Assembly: GCF_009911795.1 (NCBI RefSeq)
Contig: NZ_CP047898.1
Location: 4,898,001 to 4,962,000, forward strand
Reading direction: 5' to 3'
Source of the DNA: Pseudarthrobacter psychrotolerans
Lineage (GTDB): Bacteria > Actinomycetota > Actinomycetes > Actinomycetales > Micrococcaceae
DNA: 64,000 bases
Part shown: positions 22,681 through 31,953 of the stretch, piece after piece
How positions within the stretch are numbered: the stretch's first letter is position 1
Layout of the letters: each line of letters starts with the position of its first letter
Notes under the pieces: model-generated
What the model was told of the DNA's origin: nothing
What the model saw: only the letters and a program-made list of their open reading frames with translations
Databases searched by the model: none
Program-made: the position numbers and the translations under genes

Positions 22681-22701
22681 GTTAACTGCGACCCGGTTGG
22701 G
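22681..22701. repeat. Half copy of the CCCAACTGGGTCGCAG repeat
   Basis: Reading the minus strand, this stretch gives CCCAAC-c-GGGTCGCAGTTAAC, close to the outer arm of the palindrome at 21849-21927. Only one arm is present, next to the end of the LysR gene. Confidence 0.55.
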
Positions 22702-22702
22702 C

Positions 22703-23614
22703 CTAACACTGTTCCACCAGCCCGGTCATGATCGCCTGCAGCGCCTCGCACACAATCATCACCGAGCGGCGCTTCAGGTTCTCCGGGCGGGCCAGGATGT
22801 CTATCCGCCGCCGGGTGCTGATGCCCTCAAGCGGCCGCAGCACAATGCCCGGGTTGAGCACGGGCCGCGCCGTATGCCGTGGCAGCAGGCCCACCACGCC
22901 GCCTGCCGCGACCAGCGCGGCCACGGTGGAGTAGTCGTTGATCCTGTGGACGATGTTCAGTTCCCTACTGGAGACGGCCGCCACGGCGGAGAGGACGTCC
23001 GCGGGGGAGTAGCCGGTGTGGCTGGTCACCCACGGTTCGCCCACGACGTCGGCCGCGGTGACGGTGTCCCGGTCCGCCAACGGATGCCCGGCAGGCAGGG
23101 CAACATCGAGCGGTTCGTGCGCCAGCGGGATCACCGCAACACGCTCCTCCGGCCAGCGCGGGCTGTGGTCCATCCGGTGCGCCAGCACCAGGTCGTACCG
23201 CGCCGTCAGCGCCGGGAAGTCCTGCTGCGCCACGTCCTCGTCGGAGAGCTGGATCCGCGGCTGGCCGGGCGCGTCCAGCATGCGGGCCAGGGGTGCGAAC
23301 AGCGCCTGGCCCGCACTGTGGAACCCACTGATGGTCACCGGACCTACCGGAGATCCGTGATAGGCGCCGATTGCCGTCCGGGCGTCCGCCATGGCACTGA
23401 CGACGGCGGCACCTGCGTCGGCAAGGACCTGGCCGGCCTCGGTCAGCACCAGGTTGCGGCCCTCTTTCCTGGTCAGCGGAACGTCAATGTTGCGCTGCAG
23501 CAGTGCCAGTTGCTGGGACACCGCGGAGGGCGTGACCATGAGCGTCTCCGCTACCGCCTTCACGCTGCCCAGGGCCCCCAGTTCGCGGAGGATTTCCAGC
23601 TGATGAATTTCCAT
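22703..23614 (-). CDS. LysR-family transcriptional regulator, divergent from tdh-kbl
   Basis: 303 residues, ATG start. The N-terminal winged helix is clear: MEIHQLEILRELGALGSVKAVAE then TPSAVSQQLALLQRN. The rest is the periplasmic-binding-like effector domain (GPVTISGFHSAGQALFAPLA, YDLVLAHRMD). It lies head to head with tdh across a 135-bp A+T-rich gap, the usual arrangement for a LysR regulator that controls its neighbour. The inducer is probably threonine, glycine or a related metabolite; that is inference. Confidence 0.9.
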   Translation of the reverse strand: MEIHQLEILRELGALGSVKAVAETLMVTPSAVSQQLALLQRNIDVPLTRKEGRNLVLTEAGQVLADAGAAVVSAMADARTAIGAYHGSPVGPVTISGFHSAGQALFAPLARMLDAPGQPRIQLSDEDVAQQDFPALTARYDLVLAHRMDHSPRWPEERVAVIPLAHEPLDVALPAGHPLADRDTVTAADVVGEPWVTSHTGYSPADVLSAVAAVSSRELNIVHRINDYSTVAALVAAGGVVGLLPRHTARPVLNPGIVLRPLEGISTRRRIDILARPENLKRRSVMIVCEALQAIMTGLVEQC

Positions 23615-23749
23615 CCGCCCAGTCTATGCATAAGCAAATACTTCATCGTCGATTGAGAGAATACTGCTTGTGCTAATGCTTCTAAATGGCTCTAATAAAG
23701 GGAGACCACACCCGCAGGCCGCGGGTCGCTGCCAACAGTCAGGAAGCCA
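23615..23749. promoter_or_regulatory. A+T-rich divergent promoter region, LysR gene / tdh
   Basis: The 135-bp gap is much richer in A and T than its surroundings (ATAAGCAAATACTTC, GAGAATACTGCTTGTGC) and holds GCATAAGCA facing TGCTTGTGC as a loose inverted pair. It should contain both promoters and LysR sites; I cannot fix their exact positions. Confidence 0.4.
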
Positions 23750-24796
23750 ATGAAGGCACTCTACAAGTCCGGTGCACACGCCGGGTTCGAGCTGGTTGAC
23801 CGCCCCGAGCCCGAGGCCGGCCCCAGCGACGTCAAGATCCGGGTCATGACCACCGGGATCTGCGGCACGGACCTGCACATCCAATCCTGGGATGCCTGGG
23901 CACAAAGCATAATCGAGGCGCCACTCATCGCCGGCCATGAGTTCTACGGTGAAGTAGTGGAAATCGGCGACGGCGTCCGCGACGTCAAGGTGGGGGACCG
24001 GGTTTCCGGCGAGGGCCACGTGGTCTGCGGGATCTGCCGGAACTGCCGCGCGGGCCGCCGCCAGATGTGCATCCACACCGTCAGTGTCGGCGTGCAGCGG
24101 GACGGCGCCTTCGCCGAGTACGTGGTCATCCCCGAGACCAACGTCTGGGTCCACCACGATCCCTCCATCACGCCGGAACTGGGCGCCATTTTCGATCCGT
24201 TCGGCAACGCCGTACACACCGCCCTCAGTTTTCCCCTGGTGGGCGAGGACGTGCTGATCACCGGGGCCGGTCCCATTGGCCTGATGGCCATTGCGGTGGC
24301 CCGCCACGCCGGGGCACGCAAGATCGCCATCACCGATGTCTCCAAGCCCCGGCTCGACCTGGCACGCCGGCTCGGCGTGGACCTGGCCATCGACGTCTCC
24401 ACCACGCGCGTCAAGGATGCCCAGCGTGAACTCGGCATGCGGGAGGGCTTCGACATCGGGATGGAAATGTCCGGCCACCCCACCGCCCTGCCTGAGATGA
24501 TCAACAACATGAACCACGGCGGCCGCATTGCCATGCTCGGCCTGCCCAGCCAGGACATCACCATCGACTGGGGCAAAGTCGTCACGCACATGCTGACCCT
24601 GAAGGGCATCTACGGCCGGGAAATGTATGAGACCTGGTACGCCATGAGCGCCATGCTCTCCTCCAACCCCGTGCTGCACGCCGGCATCTCAGCGGTGGTG
24701 ACGGACAAGCTTCCCGCAGCAGAATGGGAAAAAGGCTTCGCCACCGCCCGCGCCGGCGTCGGCGGAAAAGTTGTCCTCGACTGGACCGAACTCTAA
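23750..24796 (+). CDS. tdh: L-threonine 3-dehydrogenase
   Basis: 348 residues, medium-chain dehydrogenase family. The catalytic zinc ligands are seen in GICGTDLHI and AGHEFYGEV. The structural zinc site appears as [15 protein letters not shown], and the NAD-binding loop is [15 protein letters not shown]. Together with length and the following kbl gene this identifies Tdh, which oxidises L-threonine to 2-amino-3-oxobutyrate with NAD+. The kbl start is eight bases after the stop, so the two form an operon. Confidence 0.95.
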   Translation: MKALYKSGAHAGFELVDRPEPEAGPSDVKIRVMTTGICGTDLHIQSWDAWAQSIIEAPLIAGHEFYGEVVEIGDGVRDVKVGDRVSGEGHVVCGICRNCRAGRRQMCIHTVSVGVQRDGAFAEYVVIPETNVWVHHDPSITPELGAIFDPFGNAVHTALSFPLVGEDVLITGAGPIGLMAIAVARHAGARKIAITDVSKPRLDLARRLGVDLAIDVSTTRVKDAQRELGMREGFDIGMEMSGHPTALPEMINNMNHGGRIAMLGLPSQDITIDWGKVVTHMLTLKGIYGREMYETWYAMSAMLSSNPVLHAGISAVVTDKLPAAEWEKGFATARAGVGGKVVLDWTEL

Positions 24797-24804
24797 GGAG
24801 CACC

Positions 24805-26001
<1,197 letters not shown>

Positions 26002-26082
26002 CCCGGCCGGGTTAACCCAGCCGGGCTAAACCCCCAGCGGGCGCCCGGCGCGGCCGCCGGGCAACTCTGCAAGGATGGAGCC

Positions 26083-27225
26083 ATGGCAGCACACTACGAC
26101 GTCCTGATTGTGGGCGGCGGCATCGCCGGCCTGTCCCTGGCCTCCGCGCTCGCGGGCAGCTGCAGCGTGGCGCTGGTGGAAGCGGAGCAGGAGTTGGCGT
26201 ACCACACGTCCTCCCGCTCCGCCCGCCAGCTCATTCCGAGTTACGGCCCGGACGTGGTCAGGGAGCTCACGGTCCGGACCCTGGAACTGATCGCTGCCCG
26301 GGACGCGGAACTGCCGGAATCGGTCCTGACGCCGCGGAGTTTTATGCTCATCGGCACCGAGGAATCCGTCCGCGCCGAAGCCAGCGGCCACATGAATCCC
26401 ATCACGCATGACCGGGCACTGGAGCTGTGCCCTGCGCTGGTGCCCGGGGCTTTCTCCGCCGCAGGCCTGGACACCGGATCCTTCGCCTGCAACGCCCCGC
26501 TGCTGCTGGAAGACCACCGGCAGCGGGCTGAGGCCGCCGGCGCCGACATCATCACCGGCGCCCGTGTACATTCCGCCCAGCGACTGGGCTCGGGCTGGGA
26601 GATCGGGGCGGGGCAGGAAGCCTTTGAGGCCGGTGTGCTGGTCAACGCGGCCGGCGCCTGGGCCGACGAACTCGCCGTGATCAGCGGCGTGGAGAAACTC
26701 GGGCTCCAGCCGTACCGGCGCACAGCGGCGATTGTCGACGTCGAACATCCCCTGCCCGGGCACAGCCCCATGGTGGCGGCAGCGGACCACACGTTCTATT
26801 TCCGCCCGGAGGGCACCGAGGTGCTGATCTCGCCGTCGGAAACGGTACCCAGCGGACCCGAGGACGCCAGGCCGCGGCCCGGCGTTATCGAGCGGCTGAT
26901 CGTGGAGCTCAACCAGCTGACCACGTTGGGAATCCGGGGAGTCCGGACCGCGTGGACGGGGCTCCGGACCGAGGCAGCCGACGGCGTCCCGGTAGCCGGG
27001 TTCGACGCCGAAGCACCAGGGTTCTACTGGCTCGCGGGTCAGGGCGGGTACGGTTTCCAGACCTCATCGGCCATGGCGGAGCTCGCCGCCGCGCAGATCC
27101 TGGCCGGGCCGGGCGCCGGGCACAGTGCGGGACAGGGCGCAGGTCACCGTCCCGGTGCGGCCCAGCATCCGGCATCCCGGACAGCGGAGGCGCTGGCCGC
27201 CACGCGCTGGTCCATCCGGCGCTGA
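26083..27225 (+). CDS. FAD-dependent oxidoreductase (D-amino-acid/glycine oxidase family)
   Basis: 380 residues. The N-terminal Rossmann motif DVLIVGGGIAGLSLASAL binds FAD and VLVNAAGAWADELA is the second flavin motif of the DAO family. The C-terminal FYWLAGQGGYGFQTSSAMAE is also typical. Members oxidise amines or D-amino acids, glycine or sarcosine. The last ~35 residues are a low-complexity Gly/His/Ala extension. It follows kbl by 81 bases and precedes hutI by 12, so it might oxidise glycine from the threonine pathway; substrate unproven. Confidence 0.85.
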   Translation: MAAHYDVLIVGGGIAGLSLASALAGSCSVALVEAEQELAYHTSSRSARQLIPSYGPDVVRELTVRTLELIAARDAELPESVLTPRSFMLIGTEESVRAEASGHMNPITHDRALELCPALVPGAFSAAGLDTGSFACNAPLLLEDHRQRAEAAGADIITGARVHSAQRLGSGWEIGAGQEAFEAGVLVNAAGAWADELAVISGVEKLGLQPYRRTAAIVDVEHPLPGHSPMVAAADHTFYFRPEGTEVLISPSETVPSGPEDARPRPGVIERLIVELNQLTTLGIRGVRTAWTGLRTEAADGVPVAGFDAEAPGFYWLAGQGGYGFQTSSAMAELAAAQILAGPGAGHSAGQGAGHRPGAAQHPASRTAEALAATRWSIRR

Positions 27226-27237
27226 ACAATGGAACCC

Positions 27238-28448
27238 ATGAGCACCCTGATCACCAACATCGCCGAGCTGATGACCCAGGATCTGGACCACCGTGTCCTG
27301 AAGAATGCCGCCGTGGTGGTCGAGGGCGAACGGATCGCCTGGCTCGGTTCCGCCGCGGATGCGCCGGCGGCCGATGTCGCCGTGGACGCCGGCGGCCGGG
27401 CCGTGCTGCCGGGCTGGGTGGATTCGCACACGCACCTGGTCTTCGCCGGCGACCGCACAGCGGAGTTCGAGGCGCGGATGGCAGGGGAGTCGTATTCGGC
27501 AGGCGGCATCGCCGTGACCATGAACGCCACCCGGCGCGCGTCCGATTTCGACCTCACCCGGCTGGCCATGGCGCGGGTGTCCGAGGCCGTGTCGCAGGGC
27601 ACCACCTACCTCGAAACCAAGACCGGGTACGGGCTGGACGTTGAGCACGAGGCCCGGAGTGCCCGGATCGCCTCCACGGTCGCGGACGAAGTCACCTACC
27701 TGGGCGCCCACCTGGTCCCCGCGGGCGTCGACGCGGAGGCGTACACCGACCTCGTCTGCGGGCCCATGCTCGACGCCGTCCGGCCCTACGTCCGCTGGGC
27801 GGACGTGTTCTGCGAGGAAGGCGCCTTCACGGCCGAGCAGTCCCGCCGTGTGCTGGAGGCGTGCCGCGCCGCCGGACTGGGGATCCGCGTCCACGGCAAC
27901 CAGCTTGGCGAGGGGCCCGGTGTGCAGCTGGCGGTGGAACTCGGGGCAGCTAGCGTGGACCACGTGAACTGCCTGTCGGCCCGTGACGTGGCGGCGCTCG
28001 CGGAAAGCTGGTCCGGCTGGAACCCGGAAACCGGCGCGGGGTTCCGCGGCACCGTGGCAACCTGCCTCCCCGCGTGCGATCTGTCCACCCGGCAGCCGCT
28101 TGCCCCGGGGCGTGAACTGTTGGACGCCGGGGTGCAGGTAGCGCTGGCCTCCAACTGCAATCCGGGTACGTCCTACACCAGCTCCATGGCGTTCAACGTG
28201 GCTACTGCCGTGCTGCAGATGCGGCTCAGCGTCCATGAAGCGGTGCGCGCCGCGACGTATGGGGCGCGCTGGCGCTGCACCGGGAGGCAGGGCACGACGC
28301 CGACGGCGTACGGGCGGTGGGTTCGCTCGCCGTCGGGCACCGTGCGGACCTGCACATGCTCAACGCCCCCTCAGCGACGCATCTCGCCTACCGCCCGGGC
28401 ATGCCGCTCACGTACGCTGTGTGGCGGGCCGGTGTGCGGGCACGGTAG
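27238..28448 (+). CDS. hutI: Imidazolonepropionase, interrupted by one frameshift
   Basis: The reconstructed protein is ~403 residues, the normal HutI length. It catalyses the third step of histidine degradation. Metal site VDSHTHLVFAGDRTAEFE, histidine motif GIRVHGNQLG and LASNCNPGTSYTSSM are intact. Around 28261-28266 (GGGG after ACGTAT) one base seems lost: the frame changes from ATYG-ARW to a better match ATYGGALALHREAGHDADG, ending PLTYAVWRAGVRAR with stop at 28446-28448. Without correction the product would run to 28467 with an unrelated tail. This is probably a sequencing error, but a real mutation cannot be excluded. No hutU or hutH is near. Confidence 0.85.
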
Positions 28449-28472
28449 CCAGCCTCCGATTTCATGACGCAA

Positions 28473-28482
28473 AATGATCATT
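28473..28482. promoter_or_regulatory. Candidate operator upstream of the DeoR gene
   Basis: AATGATCATT is a perfect palindrome in an A+T-rich stretch 60 bases before the DeoR gene; GATC repeats at 28495-28498. It may be an autoregulatory site. Confidence 0.3.
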
Positions 28483-28543
28483 ACGGACTGTTAAGATCAG
28501 ATAACGTCATAATCTGGTGACTGTTTGACGCTGAAAGGCACCC

Positions 28544-29332
28544 ATGACCCGCACCGACCGCTTGACGGCCATCCTGGACATCCTCGCCAAAACCGGCCAG
28601 GTGGAGGTCGAAGAAATCGTGGGCACGCTGGGCGTATCGCCGGCCACGGCGCGCCGTGACCTGGACAGCCTGGCCAAACGGCGGCTCCTGACCCGCACCC
28701 GGGGCGGAGCCACCACGGGCGCCCTGTCTTACGACCTCCCCGGGCGCTATAACCGTGACGACCACGCCGAAGCCAAGGAACAGATCGCCCAGGCGGCTTC
28801 GGCACTCATTTCACCCGGTGCGGTGATCGGGCTCTGCGGCGGCACCACTAGCACCGCCCTCGCGCAGATCCTGGCAACGCGGGAGGACCTCAACGCTCCC
28901 GCCAACCAGCCCACCCTGACCGTGGTCACCAACGCCATCAATATCGCAGCGCAGTTGGCTGTCCGCCCCAACATCAAGGTCATGGTGACCGGCGGCATCC
29001 TGAACCCCCGCTCCTACGAACTGGTGGGCCCGTACACCGACATCATCATGCAGAAGGTGGTCATGGACATCGCCTTCATTGGTGTGAACGGCATCGACCC
29101 CGAGGTGGGCCCAACCAACACGGGGGAAGGCGAAGCGTCCGTGAATGCCCTCCTGGCCAGCCGGGCCCGGGTTTCCTATGTCCTGGCTGACTCCTCCAAA
29201 GTCGGGGTCAGAGCCTTCGCCACCATGGACGGCTACGCGTTCAACCGCCTGATCACCGACTCCGGTATCTCCGCCGAGGACAAGGCTGCGTTCGAAGCCA
29301 ACGGCACCGAAGTGATCGTTGCCCCGCACTAA
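28544..29332 (+). CDS. DeoR-family transcriptional regulator
   Basis: 262 residues, ATG at 28544. The N-terminal winged helix (DRLTAILDILAKTGQVEVEEI, LGVSPATARRDLDSLAK) is followed by the RTRGGA hinge. The C-terminal sugar-phosphate sensor domain shows IGLCGGTTSTALAQILA, VTNAINIAAQLA, VMVTGG and AFIGVNGIDPEVGPTN. Regulators of this kind repress sugar or sugar-acid catabolic genes until a phosphorylated intermediate binds. No sugar genes lie next to it, so the target is not evident. It converges with the phosphatase gene with only 17 bases between stops. Confidence 0.92.
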   Translation: MTRTDRLTAILDILAKTGQVEVEEIVGTLGVSPATARRDLDSLAKRRLLTRTRGGATTGALSYDLPGRYNRDDHAEAKEQIAQAASALISPGAVIGLCGGTTSTALAQILATREDLNAPANQPTLTVVTNAINIAAQLAVRPNIKVMVTGGILNPRSYELVGPYTDIIMQKVVMDIAFIGVNGIDPEVGPTNTGEGEASVNALLASRARVSYVLADSSKVGVRAFATMDGYAFNRLITDSGISAEDKAAFEANGTEVIVAPH

Positions 29333-29349
29333 GAGGCCGGCAACCACCC

Positions 29350-30030
29350 CTAAAAGATCGCCGGCGGCGCATCCAGGACCGTCTCGTCCACCCGGCGGTC
29401 CACCCATTGGCTGAACGGAACATCGAGTTCGTACTTGCCCAGGTCGGTGCGGTGAAGCGTCCGCACCGCGGCGTTGTCCGGGTTGTTGAGTGATTCGAAA
29501 TACTCCACCGACCAGTGGAACCAGCGCATGCAAAACAGGCGCATGGTGAGCCCGTGCGTCACCAGCAACGTGTTGGGGGCGTAGTCCGGTTTGGACCAGT
29601 GGCGGTACAGCGTCTCCATGAAGGATGAGATCCGGTCGTAGACGTCGGAGCCGGATTCGCCCTCCCGGAACCGGTAGAAGAAATGGCCGTAGGCGTTGCG
29701 GAGTTCCTTCTGGTCCTCGATGTCGCCGGTGATCTGGAAATTGGCCCAGTCCTGCTCACGGAGGCGCGGTTCTTCGATGACCCGTTCCGTGAGGTTGCCA
29801 AGGTTGAGGGCCTCCAGGGTCTGGTGCGCCCGCAGGTACGGTGAAACGTAGACGCAGACCTGCCGGCCGTCCAGCTCGCGGCGGATCCGTTCCCCGGCCG
29901 CCGTGGCCTGTGCCAGGCCCTGGGGAGTCAGCGGAATTCGGTAGTCAGGGACCCTGTTGTAGATGGACGTATCGACATTGGCCGCGGACTGGCCGTGCCG
30001 GATCATGAAGATTTTCCCTGGCGCGCTCAT
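29350..30030 (-). CDS. Histidine phosphatase (phosphoglycerate-mutase-like) family protein
   Basis: 226 residues; the ATG at 30030 is used because the protein then starts just before the catalytic motif (IFMIRHGQSAAN). The R-H-G phosphohistidine site, the VYVSPYLRAHQTLEAL motif, a glutamate segment (PRLREQDWANFQ) and LLVTHGLTMRLFCM with the second histidine are all present. It likely dephosphorylates a small phosphoester; the substrate is unknown. The start faces a 32-bp tandem repeat array. Confidence 0.88.
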   Translation of the reverse strand: MSAPGKIFMIRHGQSAANVDTSIYNRVPDYRIPLTPQGLAQATAAGERIRRELDGRQVCVYVSPYLRAHQTLEALNLGNLTERVIEEPRLREQDWANFQITGDIEDQKELRNAYGHFFYRFREGESGSDVYDRISSFMETLYRHWSKPDYAPNTLLVTHGLTMRLFCMRWFHWSVEYFESLNNPDNAAVRTLHRTDLGKYELDVPFSQWVDRRVDETVLDAPPAIF

Positions 30031-30059
30031 AAGCCCCAAGCATAGGTGCCCCCACCCCG

Positions 30060-30155
30060 GACGCTCTCTCACTTAATGTACGTTTTCCGGCGACGCTCTC
30101 TCACTTAATGTGGGTTTTTGGCGGATGCTCTCTCACCTTGGTGTGCTCCGGCGAG
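30060..30155. repeat. Three tandem copies of a 32-bp repeat in an intergenic region
   Basis: Units begin at 30060, 30092 and 30124, an exact 32-bp spacing. Each contains GA(C/T)GCTCTCTCAC; units 1 and 2 continue with TTAATGT and a T-rich stretch, while unit 3 has diverged. The array sits upstream of both the phosphatase (-) and the CPBP protease gene (+). Confidence 0.8.
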
Positions 30156-30207
30156 CCGGGCCGCCGGGAATCAGCGAAGAACCAGAAACTACAGGCAAGA
30201 TGGAACC

Positions 30208-30987
30208 ATGTTGGTTCCCTCCCGCCGTCGGCTGCGGATTGAAGTCTGGATTGTGCTGGGTCTTTCCCTGGGGCAGTCCGCCGTCTATTCGGTGGTGCAG
30301 CTGCTGGACAAGATGACCCGTGCACCGCTGGCCGAAGGCACGTCCACGCTGAACCGGTCACAGAGCCCGCGCGAATACTTTGACCTGACCTACCAGCTGC
30401 TGGACATCATTTTCGCCCTGGTACCCGTGCTGCTGGTCATCTACTTCCTCACGGACCAGCGGCAGCCCGGCGCCGGCATGGGCAGCCAGGGCAATTCGGC
30501 CTTCCGGAAGCTGGGTTTCAATTTCGCGAGGCCGGGCCGCGACCTGCTGCAGGGATTCGGCCTCGCGGCGCTGATCGGGATTCCATCGCTGGGCCTTTAC
30601 GCCGCGGGACGTGCCCTGGGGATCACCACCGCCATCATCCCCAGCGCACTCGATTCGTACTGGTGGACCGTTCCTGTGCTGATCCTGTCAGCGCTGCGGC
30701 ACGCCGTGGTGGAGGAGGTTATCGTGGTGGGCTATCTCCTGGACCGCTTCGGCAAGTTCGGCTGGAGCATGCCGCTTGCCATCTTCGCCAGCTCGATGCT
30801 CCGCGGCAGCTACCACCTGTACCAGGGATTCGGACCCTTTATCGGGAACGCCGTGATGGGAGTGGTGTTCGCCTGGCTCTACACCAGGACCAAGCGGGTC
30901 ATGCCGCTGGTCATCGCGCATGCCCTGCTGGACATCGTGGCCTTCGTCGGCTTCAGCCTCTTTGGCCGGGCGGTGGGCCTGGGGTAG
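30208..30987 (+). CDS. CPBP-family intramembrane metalloprotease (CAAX-protease-like)
   Basis: 259 residues from the ATG at 30208; the frame is open further left but runs through the tandem repeats. About eight hydrophobic helices are visible. The family motifs are RHAVVEEVIVVGYLLDRF (E-E-x4-Y variant of E-E-x3-R), GSYHLYQG and LVIAHALLDIVAF with the metal-binding histidine. CPBP proteins cleave or modify membrane proteins; some act in bacteriocin immunity. The substrate is unknown. A bidirectional terminator follows. Confidence 0.88.
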   Translation: MLVPSRRRLRIEVWIVLGLSLGQSAVYSVVQLLDKMTRAPLAEGTSTLNRSQSPREYFDLTYQLLDIIFALVPVLLVIYFLTDQRQPGAGMGSQGNSAFRKLGFNFARPGRDLLQGFGLAALIGIPSLGLYAAGRALGITTAIIPSALDSYWWTVPVLILSALRHAVVEEVIVVGYLLDRFGKFGWSMPLAIFASSMLRGSYHLYQGFGPFIGNAVMGVVFAWLYTRTKRVMPLVIAHALLDIVAFVGFSLFGRAVGLG

Positions 30988-31041
30988 GACAGCGGTGGTT
31001 CCCGTGCGGCCGGGTCCGCTGAAGGGCCGGCCTTAAAGGGA

Positions 31042-31093
31042 TTCGGCCGCCATCGGTGGGTGGCATCATTGGCACCCGCTGATGGCGGCCGAA
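31042..31093. terminator. Bidirectional hairpin terminator
   Basis: Arms 31042-31064 and 31071-31093 (23 bp, three mismatches) containing TTCGGCCGCCATC, between the convergent CPBP and VOC genes. Confidence 0.8.
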
Positions 31094-31109
31094 GCTATTG
31101 AACGTGCAA

Positions 31110-31748
31110 TCAGATGGTGACTGCGCCCGTAGCGGTTTCGAAGGTCACTGACAGGATGCCAGGGGTTCCATGCGGAGCCACCCAGTCAACGGCCACATCC
31201 TCAAGGGGCTTCTCGACGGGTTCACCCAGCCATTCCGTCACACGTGCGGCGGAACCGGCTATGGTCAGGCAGCTCATCTTGACGTTGCTCTCATAGGCGT
31301 TGGACGGGTGCAGGGCGGGGTCGCCCTCCCACTTGAGCATGTACGGGACCTGCGGGTCCGCGATCAGGCCCAGGATGCCGATCTGCTTCCAGACCAGCTC
31401 ACGGCCGTCCGGGAACTTGCGGTTGCCGTTCACGGCAGCACGGCCCAGGCGTTCTTCGAACGGAGCGAGGTCGTCCACTTCGACGCACCAGCCCATCCAG
31501 CCGCCGCCGGCCTCGGACCGTGCCCGGACAGCTTGCCCGAAGGGAGCCTTGTCCGATGCCGGGTGGTTCAGGACCTCGACAACTTCCAGGTATTTGTGGC
31601 CGGCGAGGGGAATAATCATATTCCGGGTTCCAAACCGGGGGTGCACTCCACCCTTCACGGCTTCAACGCCGAGGGCGGACGAAATACGTTCGGTGGTGGC
31701 AACGAGGCCATCTTGTTCACAGGCGTAAGAGACGTGATCCATGCGCAT
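31110..31748 (-). CDS. VOC-superfamily (glyoxalase-like) protein
   Basis: 212 residues with an ATG start at 31748. The opening MRMDHVSYACEQDGLVATTERI, the RFGTRNMIIPLAGHKYLEVVEV strand and GWMGWCVEVDDLAPFEERLG are typical of glyoxalase-like domains (the DUF/PF13468 type). Members include dioxygenases, lyases and resistance proteins, and many have no known substrate. H4 and the E in LEVVEV could be metal ligands. It stands alone, with metY diverging on the other side. Confidence 0.8.
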   Translation of the reverse strand: MRMDHVSYACEQDGLVATTERISSALGVEAVKGGVHPRFGTRNMIIPLAGHKYLEVVEVLNHPASDKAPFGQAVRARSEAGGGWMGWCVEVDDLAPFEERLGRAAVNGNRKFPDGRELVWKQIGILGLIADPQVPYMLKWEGDPALHPSNAYESNVKMSCLTIAGSAARVTEWLGEPVEKPLEDVAVDWVAPHGTPGILSVTFETATGAVTI

Positions 31749-31953
31749 GCCATCATCTTGGCACTTTGTGATCCGGCTCTCAGCTAAGGGTAGCCTTATC
31801 GGATTCCTGTTGCGTCACGAGTGGACATTCCGCCCTGAATGTAGGAGAAGAAGCCGCCGGCTGACCACGTTCGTCACAATCCTGTTCCCGTCCGGGAAGT
31901 CTTCCTACACTGAACGCAACCGAGCTGTGCCACAACACGTCAAGGAGCATTGA

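Noticed and set aside
30060..30155. CRISPR array
   Set aside because: The units are contiguous with no spacers; it is a plain tandem repeat.
31780..31953. SAM riboswitch upstream of metY
   Set aside because: I searched for the same core as before metX and saw none; only an ordinary leader with an AAGGAG site is visible.
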